64,000 nt of DNA from Heterodera schachtii (Eukaryota; Nematoda; Chromadorea; Rhabditida; Heteroderidae), in assembly GCA_023374025.1 (NCBI GenBank), contig SIJG01000001.1:2913787-2977786 (forward strand), given 5' to 3'. Position numbers and translations under genes: made by a program. A model generated the notes under the pieces. It had not been told where the DNA came from, ran no database searches, and worked only from the letters and a program-made list of their open reading frames with translations. The number at the start of each line of letters is the position of its first letter. The stretch's first letter is position 1. Shown here piece after piece: positions 45,886 through 61,750 of the stretch.

Positions 45886-47728
45886 ATGTCGTTGGATTAT
45901 GCAAAATCTCTTTCTTTTTATGAGAACAAAGGACGACTTGGCCTTCCCGAGGTTTTATGCATTTTTTTTTATTTGTTCAACAAAATCTTTAGAAATTTGA
46001 TGTCGAAGATTCGCTCGAAAAGAAATGTGTGCTTTTATCAGAATTGTTAAAAAACAGCAAATTTTGTGTCGTTTTTACTGGCGCGGGGATAAGCACAGGT
46101 AAAAATTCTGTAAAAATGCCGATGTTGGCACAAAGCCAAAAGTGAGTTAATCGCAATTGTCGGGACGGACTCAATTCGATTTTATTTTTTGGTTGGGTAA
46201 TCCAATTGTGTTTTAAACAATTTACCTTTTTTTTCTCAACCAACAAAACACTGAAATGGTTCCCAAATTGGCATAGAAAATGCCAACGGTTTTTTCCTTT
46301 TCATTTTGCCAATTTCGCTTCAGCTGCCGGCATCCCCGACTTTCGGGGGCCCCGCGGCGTTTGGACTTTGGAGCGACAGAGTCGCGAGGCGGACAGTGTC
46401 CGCTTTGAGTGCGCTCGGCCGACCTTTGCGCACTTTGCGCTCAATGCGCTGGAGAGGCGTGGCATTGTCAAGTTTCTGACCACCCAAAATGTCGACTCTC
46501 TGCACGCGGCCGCGGGCTTTCCGATCGATCGGATGGCGGAATTACACGGCAATGTTTTCGTGGAGAAATGCGAGCGGTGCGGCAGGTGGCAAAGGGGGAA
46601 ACAGAGAAACAGACAGAGTTAGACACACAGAGTTTGAATTAATCCAAAACTTCTCCAAAAGGAATTCCCAATTCCATCAGCAGGGCTTTTTCTCTTACAA
46701 TTTGAACCATTCTTTTTTTTATTTACATAAATTCGACTTAGTTTCAATTAAGTTTTTTTTTTTTTTTTGCTGGTGACATTAAAATTTACACATGATCCGA
46801 ATTGTATTAGAGACTTTTAAACATTGAATCATTGAAAAACTTTTTATTTTTGATGGAATTCCGTTGGAAAACACTTTAAAATTTGGGACAGCTCGTCCTC
46901 CCGAAAAATTTTGTGGTTTTCACCCTTTATGGAAGTGATAAATAAATAAAGAAAATTAAATTTAAAAATGTTTCTCCGACTCAGAAAATTCTTCCGTCCG
47001 TCGCCCATTCCGTCGATTGGCCTCAAACCCACGGGGCGAAGTTGCGACTCGGCTCGCCCGAGGGGAAAATGCCGCGGAAAGCTGCGCGACACAACGCTCG
47101 ACTGGGAGGACGCGCTGCCCACCGCCGAATTCCAAAGGGCGTGGGAATATGCCAAGTTGGCCATGGCAAGCGGACGATTTGTGCATGCCTTTGTTTCCCT
47201 TCAGAAGGGCCGACCTCGTGCTCTGTCTGGGCACAACGCTCCAAATAAAACCCGTGGGCGACATGCCTTTGCTTTGCCACAAAAACGGGGGCAAATTGGT
47301 CACCGTCAATCTCCAGCGGACCAAACATGTTCGGACAATGACATTTTAAACACCCAATTATCCAACTAATTACCCCCCCCCCCCCCCCTCTAAAGGAGCA
47401 AAAGGCCGATTTGGTGATCAATGGTCGGCTGGACGACGTCTTCTCACGACTCATGCCAAAGTTGGGCATCGACGAAGTGCGGCGGAGGGAAGTGACCGCC
47501 GCTGAGGGCGCCCAACAGATCGTTTGGCACTCAATGCATCCGTTGGAGAACTTTGAGAGCAGTGCAAAAGCAGTGCCAACGAAAGGGGAGAAAAGGAAAC
47601 GAAGGGAAAGGGGGCAAATGCCAATGGGAGACGGAAGAGCCAATGGCATTTTGGGAGAGGGGAGCGAAGAGGGGGAGGAGGGAGGGGGTCGAAAAAGGAA
47701 AAGTGATGATGCCCAAGGGGCATTTTAG
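45886..47728 (+). CDS. SIRT6: SIRT6-type NAD-dependent protein deacylase
   Basis: Six exons in phase: 45886-45951, 45993-46098, 46324-46585, 46985-47155, 47205-47328 and 47396-47728 (353 residues). The start [20 protein letters not shown] matches class IV sirtuins. The NAD fold is clear: [41 protein letters not shown] and the catalytic His in [10 protein letters not shown]. Zinc ligands are CERC and, after the intron, [11 protein letters not shown]. Then come [27 protein letters not shown] and [19 protein letters not shown]6 removes acyl groups from histone H3 and acts in chromatin and DNA repair. The C-terminal tail carries Lys/Arg clusters ([19 protein letters not shown]) that suit nuclear import. 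An intron pyrimidine tract is a pure C run (47373-47388). Confidence 0.94.
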
Positions 47729-49525
47729 AGTTTATTGGCAATGATGGGGCGAGAGTTTCGTGGAAAAGCGAGATTTTCTCCATCCCTCAAAATATTTTAT
47801 CGATCTTTTCCAATACTAATTTTAAGCAATTAGTACCTCCAATTTTCTAATCCTTTTAAAGGAAATTTATTATCCATTTGATTTCAATAGTTTTCCAATG
47901 CTGTCATTTGTCCCAGCATTTTCAATTTGTCGAAAGTCGGGCTCGAGCTCTATGTAAATTTAGAAAAACCTGAATTTTGGGGGAGCGGACAAAAACCACA
48001 ATTTAAGTCCGTTTAGGGTATCCAACCCCAAAACCACTAAAAACTATGGAAATATTAATTATTATATACTGCTGGGATTTTTCACATCATTTTTATACAA
48101 ATGTATATATGTATTTATCCTATTCATTAATTGTATTTATTATTTAATTGAAAGTGTTCGTTCTTTCACTAATTGACTGGCATCATTATTAAATATTGCA
48201 AAAGACGTGACAACAAATGTTTTGTTTTGCTGTGATTATCTGTGCTCGTGTACACTGATAACGTCGAAGTTCGGGGAAAACTGTCCCAATTAATTGATTG
48301 CCTTTCTCTGATCGTTCGTTGGCTTTTCCTCCGCTGAAATTGCCTATTAATTGGTTCCTTTGATCCTCATTTTCCTTCCCATTTGTCCCGGATTCGCTCG
48401 CCTCATTTCTTTTTTCGGCTGTTCGTTTCGTTCGGATGATCCCTCTCCATGACCTCTCTTTTTCTTCTTCAATTTGTGCTGTTGCGGCGGCTTTTCGTCC
48501 CGCTAAAAGGGGCGCATTTTCCGCCTTCCTCAGCCAAACTCCATGGATTGAACTGCTTGTCCAGCAGCTTTTTCTTTCGATTTCGTCCATTAGCATCCGA
48601 CCCCCGGCGATCTCCCCCCCCCCCCCCCCCCCCCTCTCTCTTTCCCCCCTTTCATTCGCCCATCGATCGGTGCCCTCCCCCGTCGCCCCCCCCCCCCCCT
48701 CCCCCCACTCTCTTCGTCCACTCATCCATAAACAGCTGGAATTGGAGAGATGGGACGAAATTTTTATGAATAGTTTGTGCGTGTTTCCGCCGCCCGATTC
48801 GACTGGTCGGTTTCTCTCCCGCCCCCCCCCCCCCCCGCCGATTTCCCGCCAAACCTTCGACGCTATTCGAAACTTTGCCGGCGGTTTTCTTTTGCGTCAG
48901 TCAGAAGGGATTTGCGTCTTTTGCCGCCTTTCGTCAAAAGCGTACTAAGGGGGAAGAAGCGCAAGCAGAACAGAAGCATCAGCAGAAGAGAAAGAAGAAG
49001 AAGCAGCAGAAGAAGCAGAAGCAGAACAGGTCTTCTTACTCTTGCCCCCCCGGGGCATTTTTCCATTGTTGGCCCCCTCCCCCAATCCGCCAAAGAGAAG
49101 GGAGGGGAGCGGGTGGATGGACCTGTCTGTCTTCTGTCTCGTCATTTCTTCAAAAAAGTCTCTCCTCCGCCCCTCCCGCCGCTTGCCACACAATTTCCGA
49201 TCACTGAGCCGATGATCAAAACTTCTCATCAACCGCTCTCAGTGATCGCCTATCAAAGCTCGTCTTATCTCCAAGTTTTGATTTATTATCAAACCAAAAG
49301 CATCCCCTTCTTCTCCTCCCCCCTCCCCCCTTTTATTTCCCTTTTGTCCTATGCCCACTCTTTTCGCGGATTATTCCCAAATGAATTTGCTGATGAATGT
49401 TTTTTTTAAAAAAACTTTTTGACGTAATATGATTATACCTAACTGAATAAACTAATTTCTCAGTTAAAATTCCATAAAATTATTTACCGTATGCCTCCTC
49501 CCGTCACTACCGTAGCTGTGAATGA
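47729..49525. other. Gene-poor spacer with C-rich runs
   Basis: AT-rich until about 48200, then C/T-rich with C runs (48616-48633, 48687-48698, 48822-48837) and an AGAAGA/CAGAAG tract (about 48960-49030). Frames on both strands are open through these tracts but show no splice-consistent or domain-bearing gene. Confidence 0.6.
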
Positions 49526-51238
49526 ATGACGAGACTTTTCATCCTCCCGGCAATTTTCGTGGCCGCCACTTTCTCCCTGTGGCTGCTCATTTGCAATGCG
49601 CCTGAATGGGGCGACGAAAGTCAAATGGTCGGAGCCATTCACCAAAAGAAGGAGGAGCAGAACGGCAAAAGTGAGCATAAAACAACAAAAAAATGTGACG
49701 GGCCAATGGGCGAATGATTGGCCAAAAGCCGAAAAAGGGGCGACTTTCCCTCCGTTGGCCATGCATTGGTCAGTGTGCTGAGTTTGTAACCGTACCGCGT
49801 GATTAATTATATCTGGCAATTATTGAAAGTCGAGACTCTCGGCCAATCTTTTGGTCATTTGTCCCTTTTCTGATACTTTCAGCTTTGTTCTGAAAGGCTT
49901 CTTTCCCTGTCAGATGCTCCGTTTTCCTCCGTGCCCATTGAATTGCCGACGCAATTTGAGAATTTCACCACAATGGCCGAACAGTTCAAAGCGTACAAAA
50001 CTCGGCACACTTCCTACATCACATCACTGTTCATCTGTGCCTATCTCTACAAACAGACATTCGCTATTCCCGGCTCATTTTTTCTGGTTTTTGCTAAAAC
50101 AAAATTTTGTGACCGTTGGCGACGAGTGAATTCACTGGCAAATGAACTAAAAAATAACCATTCATTCAATGCTTCCGTACTTTTTTCTGTTTATTTAGAA
50201 AATGACATTCACAAATCCGAAACGGACTCACAAATTCCCGCATTTTTTGGCAATAAATTGGCATTTCCCTTCTAATTTCTCTCCATTCTCAGAATATCGC
50301 CGCCGGCGCTGTGTTCGGCCTTTGGCTGGGCTTTCTTTTGTGCTGTGTGCTCACCACTCTCGGCTCAACTTTGTGCTATTTGTTCTCGGAATTTTTCAGT
50401 CGCGAATACGTCCTTTACTATTTTGGCGAGAAAATTACTTATTTGCAGAGAAAGGTGAACGATTGGGTTATTTTGAATCATTTGTAAGATTGTTTTGAAA
50501 ATTAGGGGTTTTTGGTTCTTAAAAGCCGTGATTCACCAAAGGAACTGATTTATTAATAAGGACAGACCAACATCGGCTAATGAGATTGGTTTCCAAGGAC
50601 ATGTATTTCCAAAATCCTCAAATTAATTGGTGCCAATTGGTTTGGGTGTTCACTCTCTGATGCATTTGCTTTTTCTGTTTTTTGTTCGTCCCTTTTGACC
50701 CCCCCCCCCCCCCAAAGGTCGACGACAATTCCCATCGGCTGCTGCCCTTTTTGCTCTTCGCCCGAATGTTTCCGATTTCGCCAAGTTGGCTGCTGAACAT
50801 TGTCTGTTTTGTGTGTTACATTTCGTCTCATTTGCCAATGGCACTTCTTTCACAGGTGGCACCCTTTCTGAACATTCCTTTGCCCGTTTTCGCTTTCTCC
50901 GTCTTCGTCGGGTTGGCCCCGTACAATTTCATCTGTGTCCAGGCCGGCTTCATTCTGTCCGACTTGACCAGCTGGGACGACGTGTTCAGCACTGCTACGA
51001 TGCTCAAACTGTGCTCATTTGCGCTGCTGCCGTTGTGTTATGCCATGTTTGTGAAACGGAAACGGCACCAGCAAATGCCAATTAAGGTAATTAAGCAGCA
51101 ATTAGCAAAGATTTAAAAGTGATTCTTCAGACAATTCCAATGCCCAGCAAATATTTCTTCTATTCGTCCAATGCACTGCACATGTTCAATATGACGACAC
51201 CACAGCCCATCGACACAAACGACAAGAATCAAATTTAA
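49526..51238 (+). CDS. TMEM41A: TMEM41A-like VTT-domain membrane protein
   Basis: Six exons in phase: 49526-49670, 49914-50086, 50293-50454, 50718-50801, 50856-51086 and 51131-51238 (300 residues). An N-terminal membrane segment (LFILPAIFVAATFSLWLLIC) precedes the VTT/DedA domain. That domain shows YLYKQTFAIPGSFFL, AAGAVFGLWLGFLLCCVLTT, FARMFPISPSWLLN, VAPFLNIPLPVFAFSVFVG and LAPYNFICVQAGFILSDLTS. Proteins of this family are ER lipid scramblases or act in lipid traffic and autophagy. The match is closer to TMEM41A than TMEM41B in APYNFICVQAG. The tail KRKRHQQMPIK is basic. ATG 49522 out of frame was not used. The acceptor of exon 4 follows a 13-C run. Confidence 0.9.
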
Positions 51239-52060
51239 TGCCAAAAGAGCGAAGGGATAAATAAACATTTTGCATTGGTCAATGATGATCACAGTCACTC
51301 ACTCATAAATCACAATTCTTACTGTAAATGATCAGTCACTCACAATTCCTACTGTGTTTTATAATACCAATTCGGGTCGTCGATGGGTGGCGAAACTCTT
51401 GGGGCATAAATAAGAACGGAGTTTTCCGACCTCGAGTTTCGCTTATCGTCTATTTATTTTAATAAATGCCAGTCTATGCATGTGATATTCTGTCCATTTA
51501 TGATCAATTAAAAAACTTTTCTGTGATGCCTTTTCTTGTCAGTGCAATTATTTATCATTTAAATGCCTTTATTTCGTTGTACTTTTTCCACATTTAATTG
51601 GAAAAATGAAAATAAAATTCATTTCTTTTTCTTATCCATAAACAATTAGATTTCAAATTTACTATGAAATTAACTACTGTAATCGAATAACAACACAATT
51701 TTAACTTTTTTTATTTTTAATTTATATTGAATTTCTTTATTTGGCGTTCTGTTTTAATTACGCCAAAACTTTTTGCATTAGCGTTTTTTTCACATCATCA
51801 AAAAGAAATGATGACAATTGAATTTACACGATGACGTGCCTTTGCAGAGATGATTTTGTGTTTATATAAGCTGGATTATATTTTTTTATTGCTTACTATC
51901 ATTTTAACAAGTTTCTTAAGCCATAACTTTTTGTATTTATTAAATTCCCGAGACTTGGACGCTCACCTAAATTTCAGAGCCGTTTTTTCTTTGTTTTGAC
52001 TTTCTTCCCCCAATAATCTAAATTTTTTACCTGTTTAGCGATATTTCTGAAGCTCTCAAA
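51239..52060. other. AT-rich intergenic region upstream of cdc-48
   Basis: Long A/T runs and duplicated TCAGTCACTCACAATTC-like words around 51290-51350. No gene was seen. An acceptor-like AATTTCAG at 51978 could begin the 5' UTR of cdc-48 by trans-splicing. Confidence 0.55.
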
Positions 52061-55418
<3,358 letters not shown>

Positions 55419-56564
55419 AGTGTGAACATTAATTATTCGGGAGTGATATCATCAGATGATGAGTAAAATATGTCATTGTTTAATTGTATTGGCTGCATTT
55501 TTGCGCCTTGTCGGTTATTATGTGTATTGTTTTTCATTTATGGAAAAGTGGAATAAAAACTCGACTCATATGAATTCCTCTGTTAACTTATTGGGTCACT
55601 AACAAAGGAAGGTATTACCCAGCCAGCCCAGGTGTCCGTAGGGTCTTAATTTGGTGGGTGGATAGAGCACCCATGGGATAATCATTAGAAATATAAATAT
55701 AATTGGCAAAAAGCACGTCATGATAGATGAAATAATTCAACAATTTATTTTCTGACACATCATTTTTGGAGATTCACAGACATTTTTTAGGAATGTAAAT
55801 GGAGGAAGAAAATTCTTGACCCAAGGGAATTGATTTAAACGGCAGTTAATAAATAAAAAGGAGAAAATAAATTTACATAAGAGGGATTAGAACCTGTGGG
55901 CAAAAACAGAACACAGGAGTATAACCTCAACACCACCGAACATCCTAAAGGGATTCAAGTGTTTTTTAATTTAGTGAGATAAAAAGTGGCTCATTATACT
56001 TACAATTAACACTTGGCTCTCTTCATAGAAAATAAAATCACTTTTCTTAAGAACCCTTTGGAGCTGTTTCCACCCATTAAGTTTCATTCGGAAACGCCAA
56101 GGAAACCTGCGGACCTTCTTTTGTAAGAAAAGATAACCATCTGATTCAAATTACATTTTCGTAGGGAATAGCAAAATGCCAATTAAGACAAAAAAGGTAT
56201 TTTTCATAAGTTAATTTTAGGCTAGAAAATTCGCTTGACAGTAGCGTAGCATGTAAAATTAAATTGTTGTGCTTTGCAAATCCTTAGGAGCTCATGAAAA
56301 AAAAAGAAATTAAAAAAAATAATTTCCTAAAATGTGAAGAGTCGGATAATTCGTCAGTCAAATATGTACAATTCGTTGAAATTAATGTGGTTCACAACGT
56401 AAATTTACAGATGGCAAACAGACGACATAACAGCAGCAGCCATAATTATAGTCAAGCAGCTTGTCATGGCTTGGTACAGTTTTGTTGATGCGATGGCACT
56501 TTTAAATCATTTAATTTAGCAAAACCGGCACATTGGGCGTAATATCAGAAGTCGGACACGAAAA
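55419..56564. other. AT-rich intergenic region
   Basis: 3' region of cdc-48, then AT-rich sequence. Short frames near 56300-56488 lack any recognisable feature. A TTCTAATCC box-B-like word near 55893 (minus strand) does not fold as a tRNA by eye. Confidence 0.6.
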
Positions 56565-58250
56565 ATGCCGAGGAACCGCTCGGAAATCAATTTTTGTGTG
56601 AAATATACCGTTTTTGTGTGAGTTTTTCCGTTTCGGTGTCCCTTTGACTGTCTTTCCCCCCCCCCCCCCCAAATTATTAGCTTCAACGTGCTCTTTTGGA
56701 TCCTCGGTTTCCTTCTCCTCGGCGTCGGCGTTTGGTCCAGGCTGGAGAAGGACAATTTGTACAGCCAACTCGCACTTTTCTACCTCGATCCGGCATGGCT
56801 TTTGGTCATTATCGGCGGTGTCATTTTTTGCATCGGTTTCAGCGGTTTGTTAATTTCCATGTCTTTTCAAATTTCATTTTTTAATTCCGTAAAATTCTTT
56901 AGAATATTTTTGAACAGAAATTTGAACTTAAGGCTGTGTTGGTGCACTTCGTGAAAACACTTGTTTCTTGGCCATTTATTCGTCAATTTTGGGGCTCCTT
57001 TTGCTCACCGAAGCGCTTGTCGTTGTGCTCGCTTTTTTTGCCAAAGATTTTATTGAAAATGATCTGAACAATCGACTCGATCATATGGTATTGGCACTTT
57101 AACAAAACGGTCGGCACAATTAGTCCCATTTTACTTTTCCAGATCATTTTTTATCGCGATGACCCCGACCTCCAAACGATCATTGACTGGGTCCAACAAG
57201 ACTTCAACTGCTGCGGCATCCACGACCCGGACGATTGGGACAAAAACATTTATTTCAATTCGAACCCAAAGTCCGTCATGGGCAAGGCATTCAACAACAT
57301 TGAGGTGAGGGAGCAATTTCTGTCATTTAAAGCTATTTAAGTGTTAATTTCTGTCCGCTTTGAATAGGCCGGCGGTGTTCCCTTTTCGTGTTGCAAGGAT
57401 TTGGACAAAGCGTTGCCTAACTTTGCCTGTGGCCAAGGAACGCGGGTCAGCAAATCGACGCAGGTAATGCCAAACAAAAAGTTGAAATTGTGCCAATGGC
57501 ATTTTACGAGTGCCCAATAATTAGGAGGCAAGGGCGTAGCTAGGGGGGGGGGCTAGGGGGCCCGGGCCCCCCCCCCCCCCCCCCCCGAAACCCAAAAAGT
57601 AAAAAATTTTCAGTAATTTTTTTGAAATTTTAAGCAATTTTCTTAACAAAATTGCATTAAAATACTCAAAAATTTTCCCGGCGGCGCCTATCGGCACCGC
57701 CGGACCCCCATTATACCATATTTTTGAAAAATGAAGGCCAAACTGGCAAAAAATATTAATTTTTGGCGAAAAATTTTGTAAAATACACCCCTAATTCGGG
57801 ATTTCAAAAAACCAAAAATACACCCCTAAAAATTGTCCTAAAAAAGAAAAATACACCCCTAAGAATCGACTTTTTGAGTTGGGCCCCCCACCGAAACGAA
57901 GGTCCTGGCTACGCCCTTGTTAGGAGGTGGGGGTTTTCGACACTTATTTGAATTGTGTCAATTATTTGTTAGTGTCGAATTAATTGTCATCCTTCAGGCG
58001 CCCAAATTGTCATATCACAATAACATTTTCACGGAGGGATGTCTGCCGAAGATGCAAAGTTGGCTGAATAATAACTTTTTGTACGTCGGTGCCGCCATTT
58101 TTGTGGTTGCCGTAATTCAAGTCGGTTTTCGTTTCCCTTTCCCTACCTTTGACTGTTTGTTTCATTTTTCAGTTTCTCGGCATTTGTTTTGCTCAAGACT
58201 TGCGCAGTGATATTTTTGCCCAACGGGCGAAATGGAGCCGAAGGTCGTAA
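56565..58250 (+). CDS. Tetraspanin
   Basis: Seven exons in phase: 56565-56617, 56681-56844, 56933-57087, 57143-57304, 57368-57463, 57998-58120 and 58173-58250 (276 residues). TM1 is KYTVFVFNVLFWILGFLLLG, TM2 WLLVIIGGVIFCIGF, then GCVGALRENTC and TM3 ILGLLLLTEALVVVLAFFAK. The large extracellular loop has the family motif NCCG (DFNCCGIHDPDDW), PFSCC, a single Cys in NFACGQG and EGCLPKM. TM4 is LYVGAAIFVVAVIQFLGICF with a short tail. Tetraspanins organise membrane microdomains; the partners are not visible. Intron 5 carries hAT element E, and intron 1 has a pure-C pyrimidine tract. Confidence 0.93.
57529..57919. mobile_element. hAT-type MITE E (391 bp) with perfect 8-bp duplication
   Basis: Termini are CAAGGGCGTAGC and the inverted GCTACGCCCTTG, flanked by perfect 8-bp direct repeats TTAGGAGG (57521-57528 and 57920-57927), the hallmark of hAT insertions. 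The interior has C and G runs, three copies of AAATACACCCCTAA-like sequence (about 57780-57860) and the 44-bp hairpin block (57666-57709) that is identical to one in element A. No transposase is encoded. It is inside intron 5 of the tetraspanin gene. Confidence 0.92.
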
Positions 58251-58953
58251 AATGAAAGCATTTAATTTGACATTGGCAAATGGACGGCTCTGAACATAGT
58301 GCAACAAAATTAATTTCATTAACTTTTTCCCACTCGGCCAACACAAATCCCTTCCTCTTTTTGGGGGAGAAATGCCAAAAAAAAATTCCAATATTTCAAA
58401 GGGAATTGGCGATGGCATTTCGCCTTTGATTTCCGCTAATTTCTCCCCCCCCCCCCCCTCTCAATTCCTTTGACATTTGCTGTTTTAATCACAATTGCCA
58501 TCTCTTTTTGAATTGCGATCTTTCTCCATTCACTGTGTCGATCTGCTTTAATTGTTTTTTTGGTTTTGCGTCCTTCAATTCATTTAATTAATTTTTATTT
58601 ATTGCCTTATTTTTGTGCATTTTAAACTTTCGACCTTACCGGGTCGGTTAAAACAAACGCATTTTGAATTGAAATTTTAGTTTATCAGTTATTTTTATTC
58701 AACTCTATTTTCTGGTTAACATAATGAAGATTCTGGAAAATATTTTTCAATCCTTTGCCCCCCGCACTTTTTATGTTGCAAAATTGAGCTATTATATTTG
58801 AAAATAAAATCTCTGTTGCACATTTAAAAATCCAATTTAAAATTAAATAATTATTGGAGTTAAATTAGTGATTTCGGTTGTTCCTTTCTCATACTGAATT
58901 ACCATTTTAAACTAATTTGCCCTCAAGAATTTCATTTTTTCGTATTTGAAGCG
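58251..58953. other. Spacer between tetraspanin and PIG-S
   Basis: AT-rich with a C run (58446-58459) and AATAAA near 58803. No gene was seen. Confidence 0.6.
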
Positions 58954-61399
58954 ATGGATGACGCATCGTTTTCGCAACAGTACCAGAATTACCTCTGTGG
59001 CGAGGTATGTTTCTGTTTGGCCTTTCCCCACTGGTTAGATCATTTTTACCCCATCGGAAATGTCTCCCTCCTTCAGGTCACTGTCGTTTTCTCTCCCCCT
59101 TTCCCTCTGATCACTGTCTTTTCTATCTCTCTCTCTCTCCCTCTAATCACTTTCCCCTCCATCACTGTCCTTCTCTCTCTCCCTCTAATCACTTTCCCCT
59201 CCATCACTGTCCTTCTCTCTCTCCCTCTAATCACTTTCCCCTCCATCACTGTCCTTCTCTCTCTCCCTCTAATCACTTTCCCCTCCATCACTGTCCTTCT
59301 CTCTCTCCCTCTAATCACTTTCCCCTCCATCACTGTCCTTCTCTCTCTCCCTCTGATCACTTTCCTTCTCTCTCTCCCTCTGATCACTTTCCCCTCCTCA
59401 CTGTCCTCTCTCTACCTCTGATCACTTTCCTTCTCTCTCTCCCTCTGATCACTTTCCTCTCCATCACTCCTTTTCTCTCCCCCTCCCTCCCTTTCAGTTG
59501 TCTCTCTCCCCAAATGAGTCTCTCTCCCTCCGGTGGCGTCGTGTCGCCTTTCTCTCCTTCGCTTTTGTCATTTTCGTCGTCGGTGTTCCCATTTGGTGGC
59601 TGACCACAACGCCTTACCGGGCTTCGCTTGCTGTGCTCGACCCAACTGAGTACGAAACGGCGCTGGAAAAGGTGACCAATCCGACGAAGAAAGCAATCGA
59701 TAGAAATCCACCAGCAGAGGAAAAAAAACAAATTGGAAAGGGTAGGCGAAAAAAACCGAACCAAAGTCTGAAATGGTCGAATTAATTGGATTGATTGTGC
59801 AAGGGGAGGGGGGGGGGGGGCGACCATCCGCCGGAGGGAATGCATTTAATTGGACCAAAACCCCGAGGAAAAAGGGAGGGCAAATTAAGTGGGGGCAAAA
59901 GGCGTTTAAGTAAGAAAGACCATGGTAATGCCTTTGGATAATTTTGCACTTTTGGTTTGCTTTTAGCATTTTCCCGCCCCCTCTTCGGCTGAGAATGGCG
60001 GCGACGTTTGGCACTCTCTTCGGCCTCAGTCCGAATATTCAGTCCATTTCGTTTTTGTCCATCAGAAAGCGACTCGAAATTCCATTGAATTTTCACGCTC
60101 AATCGAACGGAAATTGGGCAATTTTGCGCAGGAACATTTCAGGGGAATTGGCGTCGAAGGTGCCGACAGTCCGTCCCCTTCTCTTTTGACCCCCCCCCCC
60201 CCCTTAAGTTCTGCTCAGTGCCGAACATTTGTTCGACTTTTCCCTGTCCCCCTTCGTTTCCTCCTCCCCCCTCCGTCCGTTGCCCATCGATTCGTCCGAT
60301 CAGCAATTGCCCGCCTCTCTTTGCTCCGAATTGGACCGTCTGATGGGTTCGGCTCCGCTCGGTAAAGAGTCGCTGCTCAAATTGGCCGTCTTTTTGCCCC
60401 AATTTGACGGACGGACGCAAACGGAAATTCGACTAACACAAAACGGCGTAATTCTTCGAAGATTATTGTGTGTAACAGTTTCTGATCAGTGCCGTCTTTC
60501 CCTCCCTAATCACTTGCATAGTATCCGTTTCTGATCAGTGCCATCTTTCATTCTCTGCTGATCCGTGCCATTTCTCCTCAGTTGCCCACCGTTGGTTTGG
60601 CTGTCGCCTCATGGGGTGGCCTTTTCATTCCGCCACAATCTGTCAACGGAAATGCCGACTACGCCGCTCTTCTCAATGCCATTTTGTCCGTTTTGCACCT
60701 CCAATTTGCCATTGTCCGTCCTCCTCCTAAGGAAGAGGAAGAAACGGCACAGCAAATGCTCAACAAAACACTTATTGAACACAAAAAGCGATTAGTCGTC
60801 GAGAATTTGGTGCAAACTCTGCGCACTTTGAACGCTCTTCACAAATGCGAGTTTTAGCGGGGCGGAGGGATTAATAATTAGGGATTTACTAATGACTCAA
60901 TATTTCTTATGCCGCCCCCCAATTCAGTGGCCGAAAATATCGCCGATTTGGTAATTCCCGACGAAGTGGCGCGTCTTTCAATGGAATCGAAGGCGCTGTT
61001 TCTGCGCGCTTTCAATGCTTTAAACGAAAGAAATCACTTTGGTCAGTTTTTTGTATGCTGATGAATCAATGCCACTGCCTTTCGCCAATTCTAATTAGCT
61101 GATTAATTAGTTGATCAATTAGTTGTTTGATTAAAATTGCTTTTCATTCATTCGCCATTTCCTCAGACTCCGCGTCCGCTTCTGAGGCGCGTCGTCTCGC
61201 CGAGAAGGCCAACTCCGACCCGTCGCTTCTCGAATTGCTTAACTTTCCCTCCGAGCAGAAATACGGCGTTTATGTGCCGCTTTTCCTCCCTTTGCTCGTC
61301 CCTTTGCTTCAGCCCGTCGCTCTCTTCGCAATGTTTTTGCTGTCAAAGCACAAAAAACGGCGACAGAAATTTGTGGAGGAAAAGGCAAAAAGCGAATGA
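58954..61399 (+). CDS. PIGS: PIG-S, GPI transamidase subunit
   Basis: Seven exons in phase: 58954-59004, 59498-59671, 59967-60159, 60209-60447, 60582-60846, 60928-61041 and 61167-61399 (422 residues; the vertebrate protein is longer). The N-terminal span is VAFLSFAFVIFVVGVPIWWL followed by TTTPYRASL, the family signature. Lumenal segments include EYSVHFVFVHQ, LKLAVFLPQFDG, VASWGGLFIPPQ and RTLNALHK. The C-terminus has SLLELLNFPSEQKYGVYVPL and span FLPLLVPLLQPVALFAMFLL with a basic tail. PIG-S belongs to the ER complex that attaches GPI anchors. The intron 60847-60927 starts GCGAGT, a GC-AG intron; the frame requires it. Intron 1 is almost entirely a CT minisatellite. The acceptors at 60208 and 60927 follow C runs. 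Confidence 0.88.
59107..59485. repeat. 42-bp CT-rich minisatellite in intron 1 of PIG-S
   Basis: Units of 42 bp (CTCTCTCTCCCTCTAATCAC, then TTTCCCCTCCATCACTGTCC, then TT) repeat about six times, then degenerate shorter units with TCTGATCACTTT. Some copies therefore rebuild TGATCA. The unit is a multiple of three, so long Ser/Pro/Leu frames run through it on the plus strand, but they are not coding. Confidence 0.93.
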
Positions 61400-61750
61400 A
61401 TTAATTAATTAATGGAGCCAAAAGAGGAGGAAAATGATGGAAGGAAAGGAATGATCTCTAATTTATGCTTTTCGTTGCATCCGCCGAAATTTGAAACTTC
61501 GACAAATCGGCACACATTCAAATGAATTGTCAGTCAGAAGCTCTCCCTCCCTACGTTCACTTGTTTAAAAATGTCCATTTGGTGTCCTTATTTTTAGTGA
61601 TTGCCTTTTGTAATTTATTTAAAAGTTAACATTTTATTTGCAAGTAAATGTGTAAATGTTCATTAGTCAAGGAAGCGTAATTATAATTAATTTGTTTGGT
61701 TGGGTAATTAATTGCCTCTTCCCCGCCCCCCGCGGCGTTTCGCACATTTT
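61400..61750. other. Convergent 3' spacer
   Basis: Between the PIG-S stop (+) and the zinc-finger gene stop (-). AT-rich; no gene was seen. Confidence 0.6.

Noticed and set aside
48436..48948. 170-residue Pro/Ser-rich plus-strand frame
   Set aside because: It begins and runs through C-run DNA, has no recognised domain, and shifts with homopolymer length.
55880..55960. tRNA-like box B (minus strand GGTTCTAATCC)
   Set aside because: The T-stem does not pair, and no acceptor stem or anticodon arm could be drawn.
58954..59421. Long frame continuing PIG-S exon 1 through the 42-bp minisatellite
   Set aside because: The unit is a multiple of three so the frame stays open by chance; donor 59005 and acceptor 59497 restore the PIG-S N-terminus.
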